Of a stretch of DNA of 8,596 bases, positions 1 through 6,133 are shown in pieces. This DNA comes from an uncultured Bacillota bacterium. GTDB taxonomy: Bacteria > Bacillota > Clostridia > Peptostreptococcales > Anaerovoracaceae. The notes under the pieces were generated by a model. It made no database searches. It was not told the origin of the DNA and was given only the letters and a program-made list of their open reading frames with translations. Location of the stretch: positions 1 to 8,596 of the forward strand of contig CAUDEQ010000075.1 of assembly GCA_958448635.1 (NCBI GenBank). Reading direction: 5' to 3'. A program made the translations under genes and the position numbers. Numbering within the stretch: position 1 is the first letter of the stretch; each line of letters opens with the position of its first letter.

Positions 1-86
1 TATGCATAAATTATTTTCTTTTTTCTATTGACTTTTAATAGTTAGTCTTTCATAAGCTCTTTTCAGAGATAAAACATCACACAAAA

Positions 87-115
87 GTTTGAATTCTAAT
101 AATTAGAATTCAAAC
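87..115. promoter_or_regulatory. Perfect AT-rich palindrome, probable operator
   Basis: Arms GTTTGAATTCTAAT (87-100) and ATTAGAATTCAAAC (102-115) are exact reverse complements around one central A. A 28-of-28 match is unlikely by chance, even in AT-rich DNA. The arms are low in GC and no T-run follows on the plus strand, so an intrinsic terminator is unlikely, although TTTT follows on the minus strand. The shape (long AT-rich dyad with an internal GAATTC) suits a dimeric repressor such as a MarR- or TetR-type protein, but the binding protein is not identifiable. It lies about 190 bp upstream of the better uvrA-like promoter, so it may instead serve a gene to the left of the window. Confidence 0.5.
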
Positions 116-303
116 AAAAAAGATTATACATTATATCCGAAGATGATGTCAAGGGAAAAGAACAGCATGTGACGAAACCCTTAATGGGCTGAAGATTACG
201 GTGGATATTCCCGGAGGAGTAAGCGCCGCCATGTTGGTGATGCATGAAAACATAGGGATATAATCATCGTAAAGCTCAGAGTCCGGATGCAAGGCATACG
301 ATG
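116..303. other. Non-coding or decayed stretch upstream of the uvrA-like gene
   Basis: No intact gene is supported here. One short plus-strand frame (about 148-261) ends in a peptide reading LKITVDIPGGVSAAMLVMHE before a stop. It looks protein-like, but it has no usable start or ribosome binding site and I do not recognise it. It may be a remnant of a lost gene. A promoter-like block near 231-264 (ATGTTG then AGGGATATAAT) resembles the uvrA promoter block 70 bp downstream. Reading frames on the minus strand are not supported by start signals. Confidence 0.35.
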
Positions 304-331
304 TTGATTTTGTATTAGAAAGGGATATAAT
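304..331 (+). promoter_or_regulatory. Promoter of the uvrA-like gene
   Basis: TTGATT (304-309) and a perfect TATAAT (326-331) are 16 bp apart, which fits a vegetative sigma-A promoter. Transcription would begin near 338 and give a leader of about 65 nt before the ATG at 404. That leader contains a short dyad, CAGCCTT (353-359) and AAGGCTG (362-368), which could be a repressor site or a small hairpin. Confidence 0.6.
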
Positions 332-403
332 ATAACAAAACGGCTGAATGAGCAGCCTTTGAAGGCTGACGCACTGATTTTCGAATGAGAAAGGAAGCTT
401 TTG

Positions 404-2896
404 ATGGAAAGAAAGATAGAGGTCAGAGGTGCAAAGGTGCATAATCTGAAGAATATAGATGTCGATATACCGTTGAACAGGATAGTTGGAATCGCAGGCG
501 TGTCGGGCTCCGGAAAGTCATCCCTGGCGCTGGGTGTGCTGTATGCAGAAGGCTCAAGACGTTATCTTGAGTCGCTTTCCACATATACGAGAAGGAGAAT
601 GACACAGGCATCGAGGGCCCGGGTGGACGAGGTGATGTACGTTCCTGCGTCCCTGGCTTTGCATCAGAGGCCTGCAATTCCGGGCATACGAAGCACCTTC
701 GGCACCGGAACGGAGCTGCTCAACAGTCTGCGTTTGATGTTTTCGAGGCTTGCCAGTCACAGATGTCCCAACGGACATTACATCGAGCCTACCATCGATG
801 TGGCAGCGGAACGTGAGCTGGTGTGCCCTCAGTGCGGCGAGAGATTTTACGGACCTTCTGCCGAGGAGCTGGCCTTCAACAGTCAGGGAGCCTGCCGCAG
901 GTGTGACGGTACCGGAGTGGTGTGGACTGTGGATGAATCGAAGCTGGTTCCCGACGAGACCTTGTCAATAGATGAGGGAGCAGTGGCACCGTGGAATTCT
1001 CTGATGTGGTCGCTGATGACAGATGTATGCCGGGAGATGGGCGTGCGTACAGATGTGCCTTTCAACATGCTGACAGATAGGGAAAGAGAGATTGTATATC
1101 ATGGGCCGGCGGAGAAAAAGCATATATTATACATGTCAAAAACGACTCAGCAGGCAGGTGAGATGGACTTCACTTATTACAATGCAGTCTATACGGTGGA
1201 AAACGCACTGGCCAAGGTAAAGGACGAGAAGGGCATGAAGCGTGTGGAAAAGTTTCTGAAAAGAGAGACGTGCCCTGAATGTCTGGGAACAAGATTATCG
1301 GAAAGGGCAAGAGCGCCGAGGGTGCAGGGAATCTCTCTGGCAGAGGCATGTGAGATGACTCTGGCGGAAGCCTCGAAATGGGTTAAGGCTGTGCCTTCTT
1401 CTCTTCCGGAGGAAATGAGGCCGATGGCTGAACGCATATGTGAGGCTTTCCATGATACGGCGGGAAGGCTCATTGATCTGGGACTTGAATATCTGACGCT
1501 GGACAGGGCGTCATCGACGCTTTCCACAGGAGAACGTCAGCGTATGCAGCTGGCCCGTGCTGTCAGAAACAGGACAACAGGCGTGCTTTACGTGCTGGAC
1601 GAGCCGTCGATAGGGCTGCACCCTGCCAACATCAGAGGTCTTACAGATGTGATGAAGGATATGGTCAAGGATGGAAATTCCGTCGTTCTTGTGGATCACG
1701 ATACGAATATAATTTCAGAGGCAGACTGGATAATAGAGCTGGGACCCGAAGCAGGAGCAGGGGGAGGACGCATCATATGTCAGGGCAGCGTCGATGATAT
1801 AAAAAATGAGCCTGCTTCAATGATAGGGCCGTTTCTGTCGGGAAATGCATCGGCTTCAAGACGAGCTGCAAAGGGCAGTGATACGGCGGGAGGCGCCGAG
1901 CTGTTTGAAAAAGGCAGCATAAGCATTTCAACGGGAAGAATACATACCCTTAAACCTATCAAGGTGGAATTTCCAAAGGGCAGGCTTACAGCAGTAACAG
2001 GTGTTTCAGGCTCGGGGAAGACAACGCTGATACTGGAAAGCCTTGTGCCGGCGCTGGAGGCTGCCACAAAGGGCGAAAAGCTGCCTGCGCACATAGACTG
2101 CATCGCAGCAGAGGGTGTAAGTCAGGTAAAGCTCATAGATGCAGCGCCCATAGGTATAAACATAAGATCTACCATTGCAACATATGCCAATGTTCACGAT
2201 GAGCTGCGAAAAATATTTGCCAGGACCGAGGACGCCAAAAGAGCGGGGTATAAGGCAGGTGATTTTTCATATAATACGGGAAGTCTCAGATGTCCTGCCT
2301 GTGACGGAACAGGAAGCATAAGTCTGGACGTCCAGTTTCTGCCGGATGTTGACATACAGTGTCCTGAATGCAGAGGAAGCCGGTATGGAAAGGAGGCAGA
2401 GTCCATAAGGTGTATGATGAGCGATGGAAGGGAATACTCGATGCCTGAGCTGATGTCCATGGAGGTAAGCTCCGCCCTGAAGGTCTGCAGCGGATTCAGA
2501 AAGGTGGAGCAAAAGCTGCAGATCCTGTGCGATTTGGGGCTTGGATACCTTACTCTCGGCGAGGAAACACCGGGGCTTTCGGGAGGCGAGGCGCAGCGGC
2601 TGAAGCTTGCCAGCGAGATGAGAAGACCTCAGGAGGGATCGGTATTCGTATTTGATGAGCCGACAATAGGGCTTCACCCTCTCGATGTACAGTCGCTGCT
2701 GGGAGTATTCGAAACCCTTATGGAAAACGGTGCAACAGTCATCGTCATCGAGCATGATCTGGACGTGATAAGGAATGCCGACTACATAGTGGACATGGGT
2801 CCCGGAGGAGGCCGGGAAGGCGGCATGGTTGTCGCCGCCGGAACTCCCGATGAAGTAAGAAATGCGGAGGCCAGCATCACCGGGCGGTTTATATGA
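404..2896 (+). CDS. UvrA-like double-ABC ATPase lacking the UvrB-binding domain (UvrA2/DrrC type)
   Basis: This 830-residue protein has the two-nucleotide-binding-domain layout of excinuclease subunit A. The first half has Walker A GVSGSGKSS (32-40), a degenerate signature LSTGERQR (373-380), Walker B VLYVLDEPSIGLHP (394-407) and VDHD (430-433). The second half has Walker A GVSGSGKTT (533-541), signature LSGGEAQR (725-732), Walker B FVFDEPTIGLHP (748-759) and IEHD (782-785). Zinc cysteine pairs are visible at C164/C167, C290/C293, C630/C633 and C653/C656. Between CPNGH (121-125) and CPQC (141-144) there are only about 15 residues, where housekeeping UvrA carries the roughly 100-residue UvrB-binding domain. 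That explains the length of 830 against about 940. Such paralogues are linked to resistance to DNA-binding drugs or have unknown roles, so repair together with UvrB is doubtful. The ATG at 404 is preferred over TTG at 401 because AAGGAAG (391-397) then sits 6 nt upstream. Confidence 0.9.
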   Translation: MERKIEVRGAKVHNLKNIDVDIPLNRIVGIAGVSGSGKSSLALGVLYAEGSRRYLESLSTYTRRRMTQASRARVDEVMYVPASLALHQRPAIPGIRSTFGTGTELLNSLRLMFSRLASHRCPNGHYIEPTIDVAAERELVCPQCGERFYGPSAEELAFNSQGACRRCDGTGVVWTVDESKLVPDETLSIDEGAVAPWNSLMWSLMTDVCREMGVRTDVPFNMLTDREREIVYHGPAEKKHILYMSKTTQQAGEMDFTYYNAVYTVENALAKVKDEKGMKRVEKFLKRETCPECLGTRLSERARAPRVQGISLAEACEMTLAEASKWVKAVPSSLPEEMRPMAERICEAFHDTAGRLIDLGLEYLTLDRASSTLSTGERQRMQLARAVRNRTTGVLYVLDEPSIGLHPANIRGLTDVMKDMVKDGNSVVLVDHDTNIISEADWIIELGPEAGAGGGRIICQGSVDDIKNEPASMIGPFLSGNASASRRAAKGSDTAGGAELFEKGSISISTGRIHTLKPIKVEFPKGRLTAVTGVSGSGKTTLILESLVPALEAATKGEKLPAHIDCIAAEGVSQVKLIDAAPIGINIRSTIATYANVHDELRKIFARTEDAKRAGYKAGDFSYNTGSLRCPACDGTGSISLDVQFLPDVDIQCPECRGSRYGKEAESIRCMMSDGREYSMPELMSMEVSSALKVCSGFRKVEQKLQILCDLGLGYLTLGEETPGLSGGEAQRLKLASEMRRPQEGSVFVFDEPTIGLHPLDVQSLLGVFETLMENGATVIVIEHDLDVIRNADYIVDMGPGGGREGGMVVAAGTPDEVRNAEASITGRFI

Positions 2897-2899
2897 GGG

Positions 2900-2940
2900 T
2901 GAAAAACGTTTGCTGACGCAGCTTATGCAGAGGTTTTTCA
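2900..2940. other. Inverted repeat after the uvrA-like gene
   Basis: TGAAAAAC (2900-2907) and GTTTTTCA (2933-2940) are exact reverse complements enclosing 25 nt, which itself contains a small GCTG/CAGC hairpin. It begins 3 nt after the stop codon. It could act as a weak terminator or RNA-stabilising stem, but it lacks a GC-rich stem followed by a free T-run. It may equally be chance. Confidence 0.3.
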
Positions 2941-3004
2941 TGTTCTACCATCAGGCGGTATGATAAATGTGCTTCATGTGATATATTTATCTCGGAGGTG
3001 GAGC

Positions 3005-3661
3005 ATGGATCAGAAAAAAATAGGACGTTTTATAGCAGGACTGAGAAAAGAAGCATGCATGACTCAGACAGAGCTGGGAGAAAGACTGGGGGTAAGCTAC
3101 AAGGCGGTAAGCAAATGGGAAACCGGAAGATGCCTTCCCGATCCGTCGCTTTACAAATCGCTGTGCGATATATTGAATATCAACATGACGGAGCTGTTCA
3201 ACGGCGAAAGAGTAGAGGTGGAGGAGCTGGCGGAAAAGGCAGATCAAGCGATCGCAGGTGTAGTGGAGCAAAGCATGGTAAGCCGGACGGTGCTTCTGAT
3301 AAGCTCTCTGCTGATGGTGTGCGGTACGATGCTGGTATTCATACCGTCGCTGTTGAACTTTGACAACGTCACGTCCATAGTGACCATATCAGCAGGACTG
3401 CTGATGATATTCGGATGCATGGCCGTAAAACTGGCATCGTGGAAAATGATAAACGACAAGACGATAGAAAACACGGGAATAGGCTTTACAGGAACCTTGA
3501 CGATACTTTTCATAGGATTGAAGCTGACAGGACATATAGATTGGGGTTGGATATGGGTAGTGTCGCCGCTGTGGATAGGCCTCGCCGCCGTAATATGTTT
3601 TCTTGTGATAGTATTCGTTATCTGGAAGACAAGGGAAAAGCTGCATAGCTATAAGCGATAA
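3005..3661 (+). CDS. XRE-family transcriptional regulator with membrane-spanning C-terminal region
   Basis: The 218-residue product starts with a Cro/C1-type helix-turn-helix domain (about residues 7-62). The recognition region includes QTELGERLGVSYKAVSKWE (21-39), followed by the usual LPDPSLYKSLCDILN pattern. After a short acidic linker (69-80), residues 95-205 contain about four hydrophobic segments (95-117, 122-145, 160-177, 182-207), so the protein is probably anchored in the membrane. This layout is common in Clostridia, but the signals and targets are mostly unknown. The start at 3005 is chosen because GGAGG (2994-2998) lies 6 nt upstream. An in-frame ATG at 2960 has no such site. Isoleucine codons are 18 ATA, 3 ATC and 0 ATT, unlike the thi genes downstream. 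It is 108 bp after the uvrA-like gene on the same strand and could be cotranscribed with it. No strong promoter of its own was found. Confidence 0.85.
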   Translation: MDQKKIGRFIAGLRKEACMTQTELGERLGVSYKAVSKWETGRCLPDPSLYKSLCDILNINMTELFNGERVEVEELAEKADQAIAGVVEQSMVSRTVLLISSLLMVCGTMLVFIPSLLNFDNVTSIVTISAGLLMIFGCMAVKLASWKMINDKTIENTGIGFTGTLTILFIGLKLTGHIDWGWIWVVSPLWIGLAAVICFLVIVFVIWKTREKLHSYKR

Positions 3662-3687
3662 TAAAAATAGCAGGGTGGCTGAAAGTA

Positions 3688-3716
3688 TTGTATTTTAATG
3701 GAATTAGGTGTATAAT
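3688..3716 (+). promoter_or_regulatory. Promoter of the thiamine salvage operon
   Basis: TTGTAT (3688-3693) and TATAAT (3711-3716) are separated by exactly 17 bp, close to the sigma-A consensus. The predicted start, near 3723, is just upstream of the TPP aptamer, as expected for a riboswitch-controlled operon. Confidence 0.75.
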
Positions 3717-3728
3717 GTTAAAAAATGA

Positions 3729-3825
3729 ATACAGGGGAGCTTGTATCGGCAGGCTGAGAGGAAGTAATCGAACTTCGACCCTTATACCTGATGTGGATAA
3801 TGCCGCCGTAGGAAATGCTTTAGCT
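3729..3825 (+). promoter_or_regulatory. TPP riboswitch (THI element) aptamer
   Basis: The conserved core of the thiamine pyrophosphate aptamer is present in order: GGGGAGC (3734-3740), GGCTGAGAG (3752-3760), ACCCTTATACCTGATGTGG (3778-3796), ATAATGCC and CGTAGGAAATG (3807-3817). A P3 stem is formed by GCTTGT (3739-3744) with GGCAGGC (3748-3754), allowing G-U pairs. An extra hairpin GAAGT/ACTTC (3761-3765 with 3772-3776) sits between the TGAGA element and ACCC. The P1 stem is weak and its ends are approximate. TPP binding is expected to shut down the downstream thi genes through the terminator that follows. Confidence 0.95.
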
Positions 3826-3830
3826 CTGTT

Positions 3831-3869
3831 ACAGGAGGATACCGCAAAAGGTGTCCCCTGTTTTTTATT
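3831..3869 (+). terminator. Intrinsic terminator of the TPP riboswitch (expression platform)
   Basis: The 5' arm ACAGG-A-GGATACC (3831-3843) pairs with GGTGTCCCCTGT (3850-3861), giving 12 base pairs with one bulged A and a GCAAAA loop, followed by TTTTT (3862-3866). The 3' arm TCCCCTGT (3854-3861) is also an exact complement of ACAGGGGA (3731-3738) in the aptamer, so the two folds should exclude each other. The AGGAGG in the 5' arm looks like a ribosome binding site but no start codon follows at a usable distance. Confidence 0.85.
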
Positions 3870-3878
3870 ATGCAGGAA

Positions 3879-3897
3879 ATATCGCCGAAGGCGGTAT
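3879..3897 (+). other. Small hairpin between riboswitch terminator and thiM
   Basis: ATATCGCC (3879-3886) and GGCGGTAT (3890-3897) form an 8-bp stem (one G-U pair) with a GAA triloop. No T-run follows, so it is not a terminator. It would lie near the 5' end of any read-through message and could stabilise it. Confidence 0.35.
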
Positions 3898-3942
3898 GGA
3901 GGTATATTAACCATAAATACATTGTAGTAGAAAGGAAGAAAA

Positions 3943-4764
3943 ATGTTTCAGAATATGCTTGAAAATGTACGAAAGACCTGTCCGCTGATTCATAACATTA
4001 CCAACTATGTAACGGTCAACGACTGTGCGAATATCGTGATTGCCTGCGGCGCATCTCCTATTATGGCTGACGATAAGGACGAGGTGGCCGACATAACTGC
4101 AATATGTGCAGGTTTGAACATCAACATCGGTACCCTCAACAGACGCACTATAGAATCCATGCTGATTGCCGGCAGGCGAGCCAACGAGCTGAAGCATCCT
4201 GTTGTATTGGATCCGGTGGGAGCCGGTGCGTCCGGGCTTCGGACCGAAACAGCCAGGCAGCTTATGGATGAAATAAAGCTCACCGTTATACGTGGCAACA
4301 TTTCCGAAATCAAAACCATGGCTTCCGGCAGAGGCACAACAAAAGGTGTGGATGCTGATGTGGCCGATAAAATAACAGAGGATAGCCTCGACGATGTTAT
4401 TGGATTTGCAAAAGCCTTCGCAGAGAAAACAGGAGCTATCATTGCCATCACCGGTGCCATCGATATTGTTGCAGACAGCAGGAAAGCCTACTGTATCCGT
4501 AACGGACACCCTATGATGTCCTCCGTCACCGGAACGGGCTGCCAGCTTTCCGCCATGACTGCGGCCTTTGTGGCTGCCAATTACGATCAACCTCTGGAAG
4601 CCGCAGCTGCAGCCGTTTGTGCCATGGGATATGCCGGGGAAGTGGCTTATGGCAGACTTACCGAAATGGATGGAAACTACACCTACAGGAATTACATTAT
4701 TGATGCGATCTACAATATGACCCCGGAAATGCTGGAGAAAGGTGCGAATTATGAAGTGCGATAA
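3943..4764 (+). CDS. thiM: Hydroxyethylthiazole kinase
   Basis: ThiM phosphorylates 4-methyl-5-(2-hydroxyethyl)thiazole (HET) in the cytoplasm, a salvage route to the thiazole half of thiamine. The 273 residues match the family in length and motifs: N-terminal PLIHNITNYVTVNDCAN (14-30), MADD (41-44), DPVGAGA (90-96), RGNISEI (117-123) and the anion-hole motif VTGTGCQLSA (195-204) with the conserved cysteine C200. It is the first gene after the TPP riboswitch and its start is supported by AAGGAAG (3932-3938), 4 nt before the ATG. Its last 14 bases overlap thiE, suggesting translational coupling. Isoleucine codons are 11 ATT, 9 ATC and 6 ATA by hand count, quite unlike the XRE gene upstream. 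Confidence 0.97.
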   Translation: MFQNMLENVRKTCPLIHNITNYVTVNDCANIVIACGASPIMADDKDEVADITAICAGLNINIGTLNRRTIESMLIAGRRANELKHPVVLDPVGAGASGLRTETARQLMDEIKLTVIRGNISEIKTMASGRGTTKGVDADVADKITEDSLDDVIGFAKAFAEKTGAIIAITGAIDIVADSRKAYCIRNGHPMMSSVTGTGCQLSAMTAAFVAANYDQPLEAAAAAVCAMGYAGEVAYGRLTEMDGNYTYRNYIIDAIYNMTPEMLEKGANYEVR

Positions 4765-5392
4765 AAAAGCAATGCTGCTATATGCAGTAACGGACAGAGC
4801 GTGGGTAGGTAAACAAAGCTTATACCAGCAGGTAGAGTCTGCGCTGAAGGGCGGCGCAACTTGCGTTCAGCTCCGTGAAAAGGATCTGGATGAGGAGGCT
4901 TTTCTTAATGAAGCCATCGAGCTCTCTGCTCTGTGTAAGCAGTACGGAGTGCCGTTTTTCGTAAATGACAATGTGGAAATTGCCGTAAAGTGTAATGCCG
5001 ACGGTATTCATGTCGGCCAGGAGGACATGGAAGCTGCACAGGTCCGCCAGAGAGTTGGAAAACATATGATGATCGGTGTTTCCGTACATTCCGTGGAAGA
5101 AGCGCTTGAGGCTGTTGAGAACGGTGCAGACTGCCTTGGAGTCGGAGCCATGTTCTCCACCTCTACTAAAACAGACGTGGATATCCTGCCGAAAGAAACA
5201 CTTCGTGACATTTGCGCTGCAGTAGATATTCCTGTCGTTGCCATCGGCGGTATCGATGAATCCAATATATCGGAGCTTGCCGGTACCGGCGTGGACGGCG
5301 TCGCCCTGGTCAGCGCAATCTTTGCAGCAGATGATATTGAAAACAAATGCCGCCTGCTTCGCCGGCTGGCGGAAGAAATGGTGAAGGCATGA
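4751..5392 (+). CDS. thiE: Thiamine phosphate synthase
   Basis: ThiE condenses HMP pyrophosphate with thiazole phosphate to give thiamine monophosphate, releasing pyrophosphate. The 213-residue TIM-barrel protein shows QLREK (40-44), VNDN (71-74), DGIHVGQED (84-92), GVSVHS (109-114), GVGAMFSTSTK (130-140), AIGGI (164-168) and GVALVSAIF (183-191), all typical of the family and its phosphate-binding loops. Two starts are possible: GTG at 4742 and ATG at 4751. ATG 4751 is preferred because AAAGG (4738-4742) lies 8 nt upstream and the N-terminus then fits the family. It overlaps the end of thiM by 14 nt, and its stop overlaps the start of the next gene in ATGA. Confidence 0.97.
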   Translation: MKCDKKAMLLYAVTDRAWVGKQSLYQQVESALKGGATCVQLREKDLDEEAFLNEAIELSALCKQYGVPFFVNDNVEIAVKCNADGIHVGQEDMEAAQVRQRVGKHMMIGVSVHSVEEALEAVENGADCLGVGAMFSTSTKTDVDILPKETLRDICAAVDIPVVAIGGIDESNISELAGTGVDGVALVSAIFAADDIENKCRLLRRLAEEMVKA

Positions 5393-6048
5393 ATATAAAG
5401 TGTGCGATATTCGACTTTGACGGAACGCTCTTCGACTCCATGTCCATTTGGGACAGTGTCGGTGAAATCTATCTCCGATCCCTTGGAAAAGAGCCGAAGC
5501 CGTCCATCCGTGAAGATGTCAGAGCCTTGAGCCTTTATCAGGCTGCCTGCTATCTAAAGCAGGAATATGGCTTGCCTTTGCCGGCAGAGGAAATCGTGAC
5601 AGGTATCAACCGGACCATCGAGTATTTTTATATCCACGAGGTTTTACCGAAGCCCGGCGTGGCTGATTTTCTGAAGCAGATGAAAAAGGCAGGGATTCCA
5701 ATGTGTATCGCTACGGCATCTGACCGCTATCAAATAGAAGCAGCCCTCAGCAGATGCGGGATAAAGCATTATTTTGATGCGATCTTCACCTGCAGCGAAG
5801 TCGGACATGGCAAGGATGAGCCGGTTATTTTTCGAAGGGCGATGGAGCATTTTGCTGCCGATCGCAGATCTTCCGTTGTATTCGAAGATGCCATCCACGC
5901 CATCGAGACTGCGAAAGCTGACGGTTTTGCAGTAGTGGCCGTATTCGATAACAGTGAGAATCGACAGGATGAAATCCGAGCCTTGGCAGATTGCTATATT
6001 GAGGATTTTGAACATACTGAGGAATTTTGGAAGTTCGCTTCGTCTTAA
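5389..6048 (+). CDS. HAD-superfamily phosphatase, candidate thiamine monophosphate phosphatase
   Basis: This 219-residue protein is a subfamily I HAD hydrolase with a helical cap. Motif I is DFDGTLFDS (9-17, nucleophile D9 and acid/base D11), motif II is IATAS (107-111), motif III is the lysine in GHGKDEP (139-145, K142), and motif IV is VVFEDAIHA (163-171, E166/D167). The cap lies between motifs I and II (about 18-85). By fold alone it is a phosphatase or phosphoglucomutase-like enzyme. The context suggests TMP to thiamine: it lies between thiE and thiD in a TPP-controlled operon and starts inside the thiE stop codon (ATGA overlap at 5389-5392). From memory, HAD proteins clustered with thi genes in anaerobic Firmicutes have been shown to have this activity. 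An in-frame ATG at 5347 would overlap thiE by 46 nt and adds residues before the HAD core, so 5389 is chosen. General phosphatase activity cannot be excluded. Confidence 0.85.
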   Translation: MNIKCAIFDFDGTLFDSMSIWDSVGEIYLRSLGKEPKPSIREDVRALSLYQAACYLKQEYGLPLPAEEIVTGINRTIEYFYIHEVLPKPGVADFLKQMKKAGIPMCIATASDRYQIEAALSRCGIKHYFDAIFTCSEVGHGKDEPVIFRRAMEHFAADRRSSVVFEDAIHAIETAKADGFAVVAVFDNSENRQDEIRALADCYIEDFEHTEEFWKFASS

Positions 6049-6103
6049 ATAAGACGAAAGCTTCAAGCGGCAGATTGGGGGCACCACCTTATGCCGCTAT
6101 AGA
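6038..6103 (+). other. Structured intergenic segment before thiD
   Basis: This is the only real gap inside the operon (85 nt between the HAD gene and thiD), and it holds two stems. TTCGTCTTA (6039-6047) pairs perfectly with TAAGACGAA (6050-6058), overlapping the HAD stop codon. AGCGGCA (6066-6072) pairs with TGCCGCT (6092-6098) around a G-rich then C-rich loop. Neither is followed by a T-run. They may mark RNA processing, stabilise one half of the message or attenuate it. A weak promoter (TTGGGG 6075-6080, 17 bp, TATAGA 6098-6103) is also possible and overlaps the second stem. No known RNA family is recognised. Confidence 0.4.
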
Positions 6104-6133
6104 AAACAATGCTGAGATATGAAAGGAGTACTA

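Noticed and set aside
149..442. 97-codon open frame on the minus strand over the uvrA leader
   Set aside because: It overlaps the uvrA-like start and promoter, and no ribosome binding site or recognisable domain was seen.
2267..2941. 224-codon open frame on the minus strand
   Set aside because: It lies antisense to the uvrA-like C-terminal half, whose zinc, signature and Walker B motifs are intact in the plus frame. Composition is unlike a real protein.
3834..3838. GGAGG as a ribosome binding site
   Set aside because: It is part of the terminator 5' arm and no start codon follows at usable spacing.
3688..3927. 79-codon frame across the TPP leader
   Set aside because: It begins in the promoter and runs through the riboswitch and terminator. 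RNA structure explains this sequence.
3907..4590. 227-codon minus-strand frame opposite thiM
   Set aside because: It is a shadow of thiM, which has all family motifs and a ribosome binding site.
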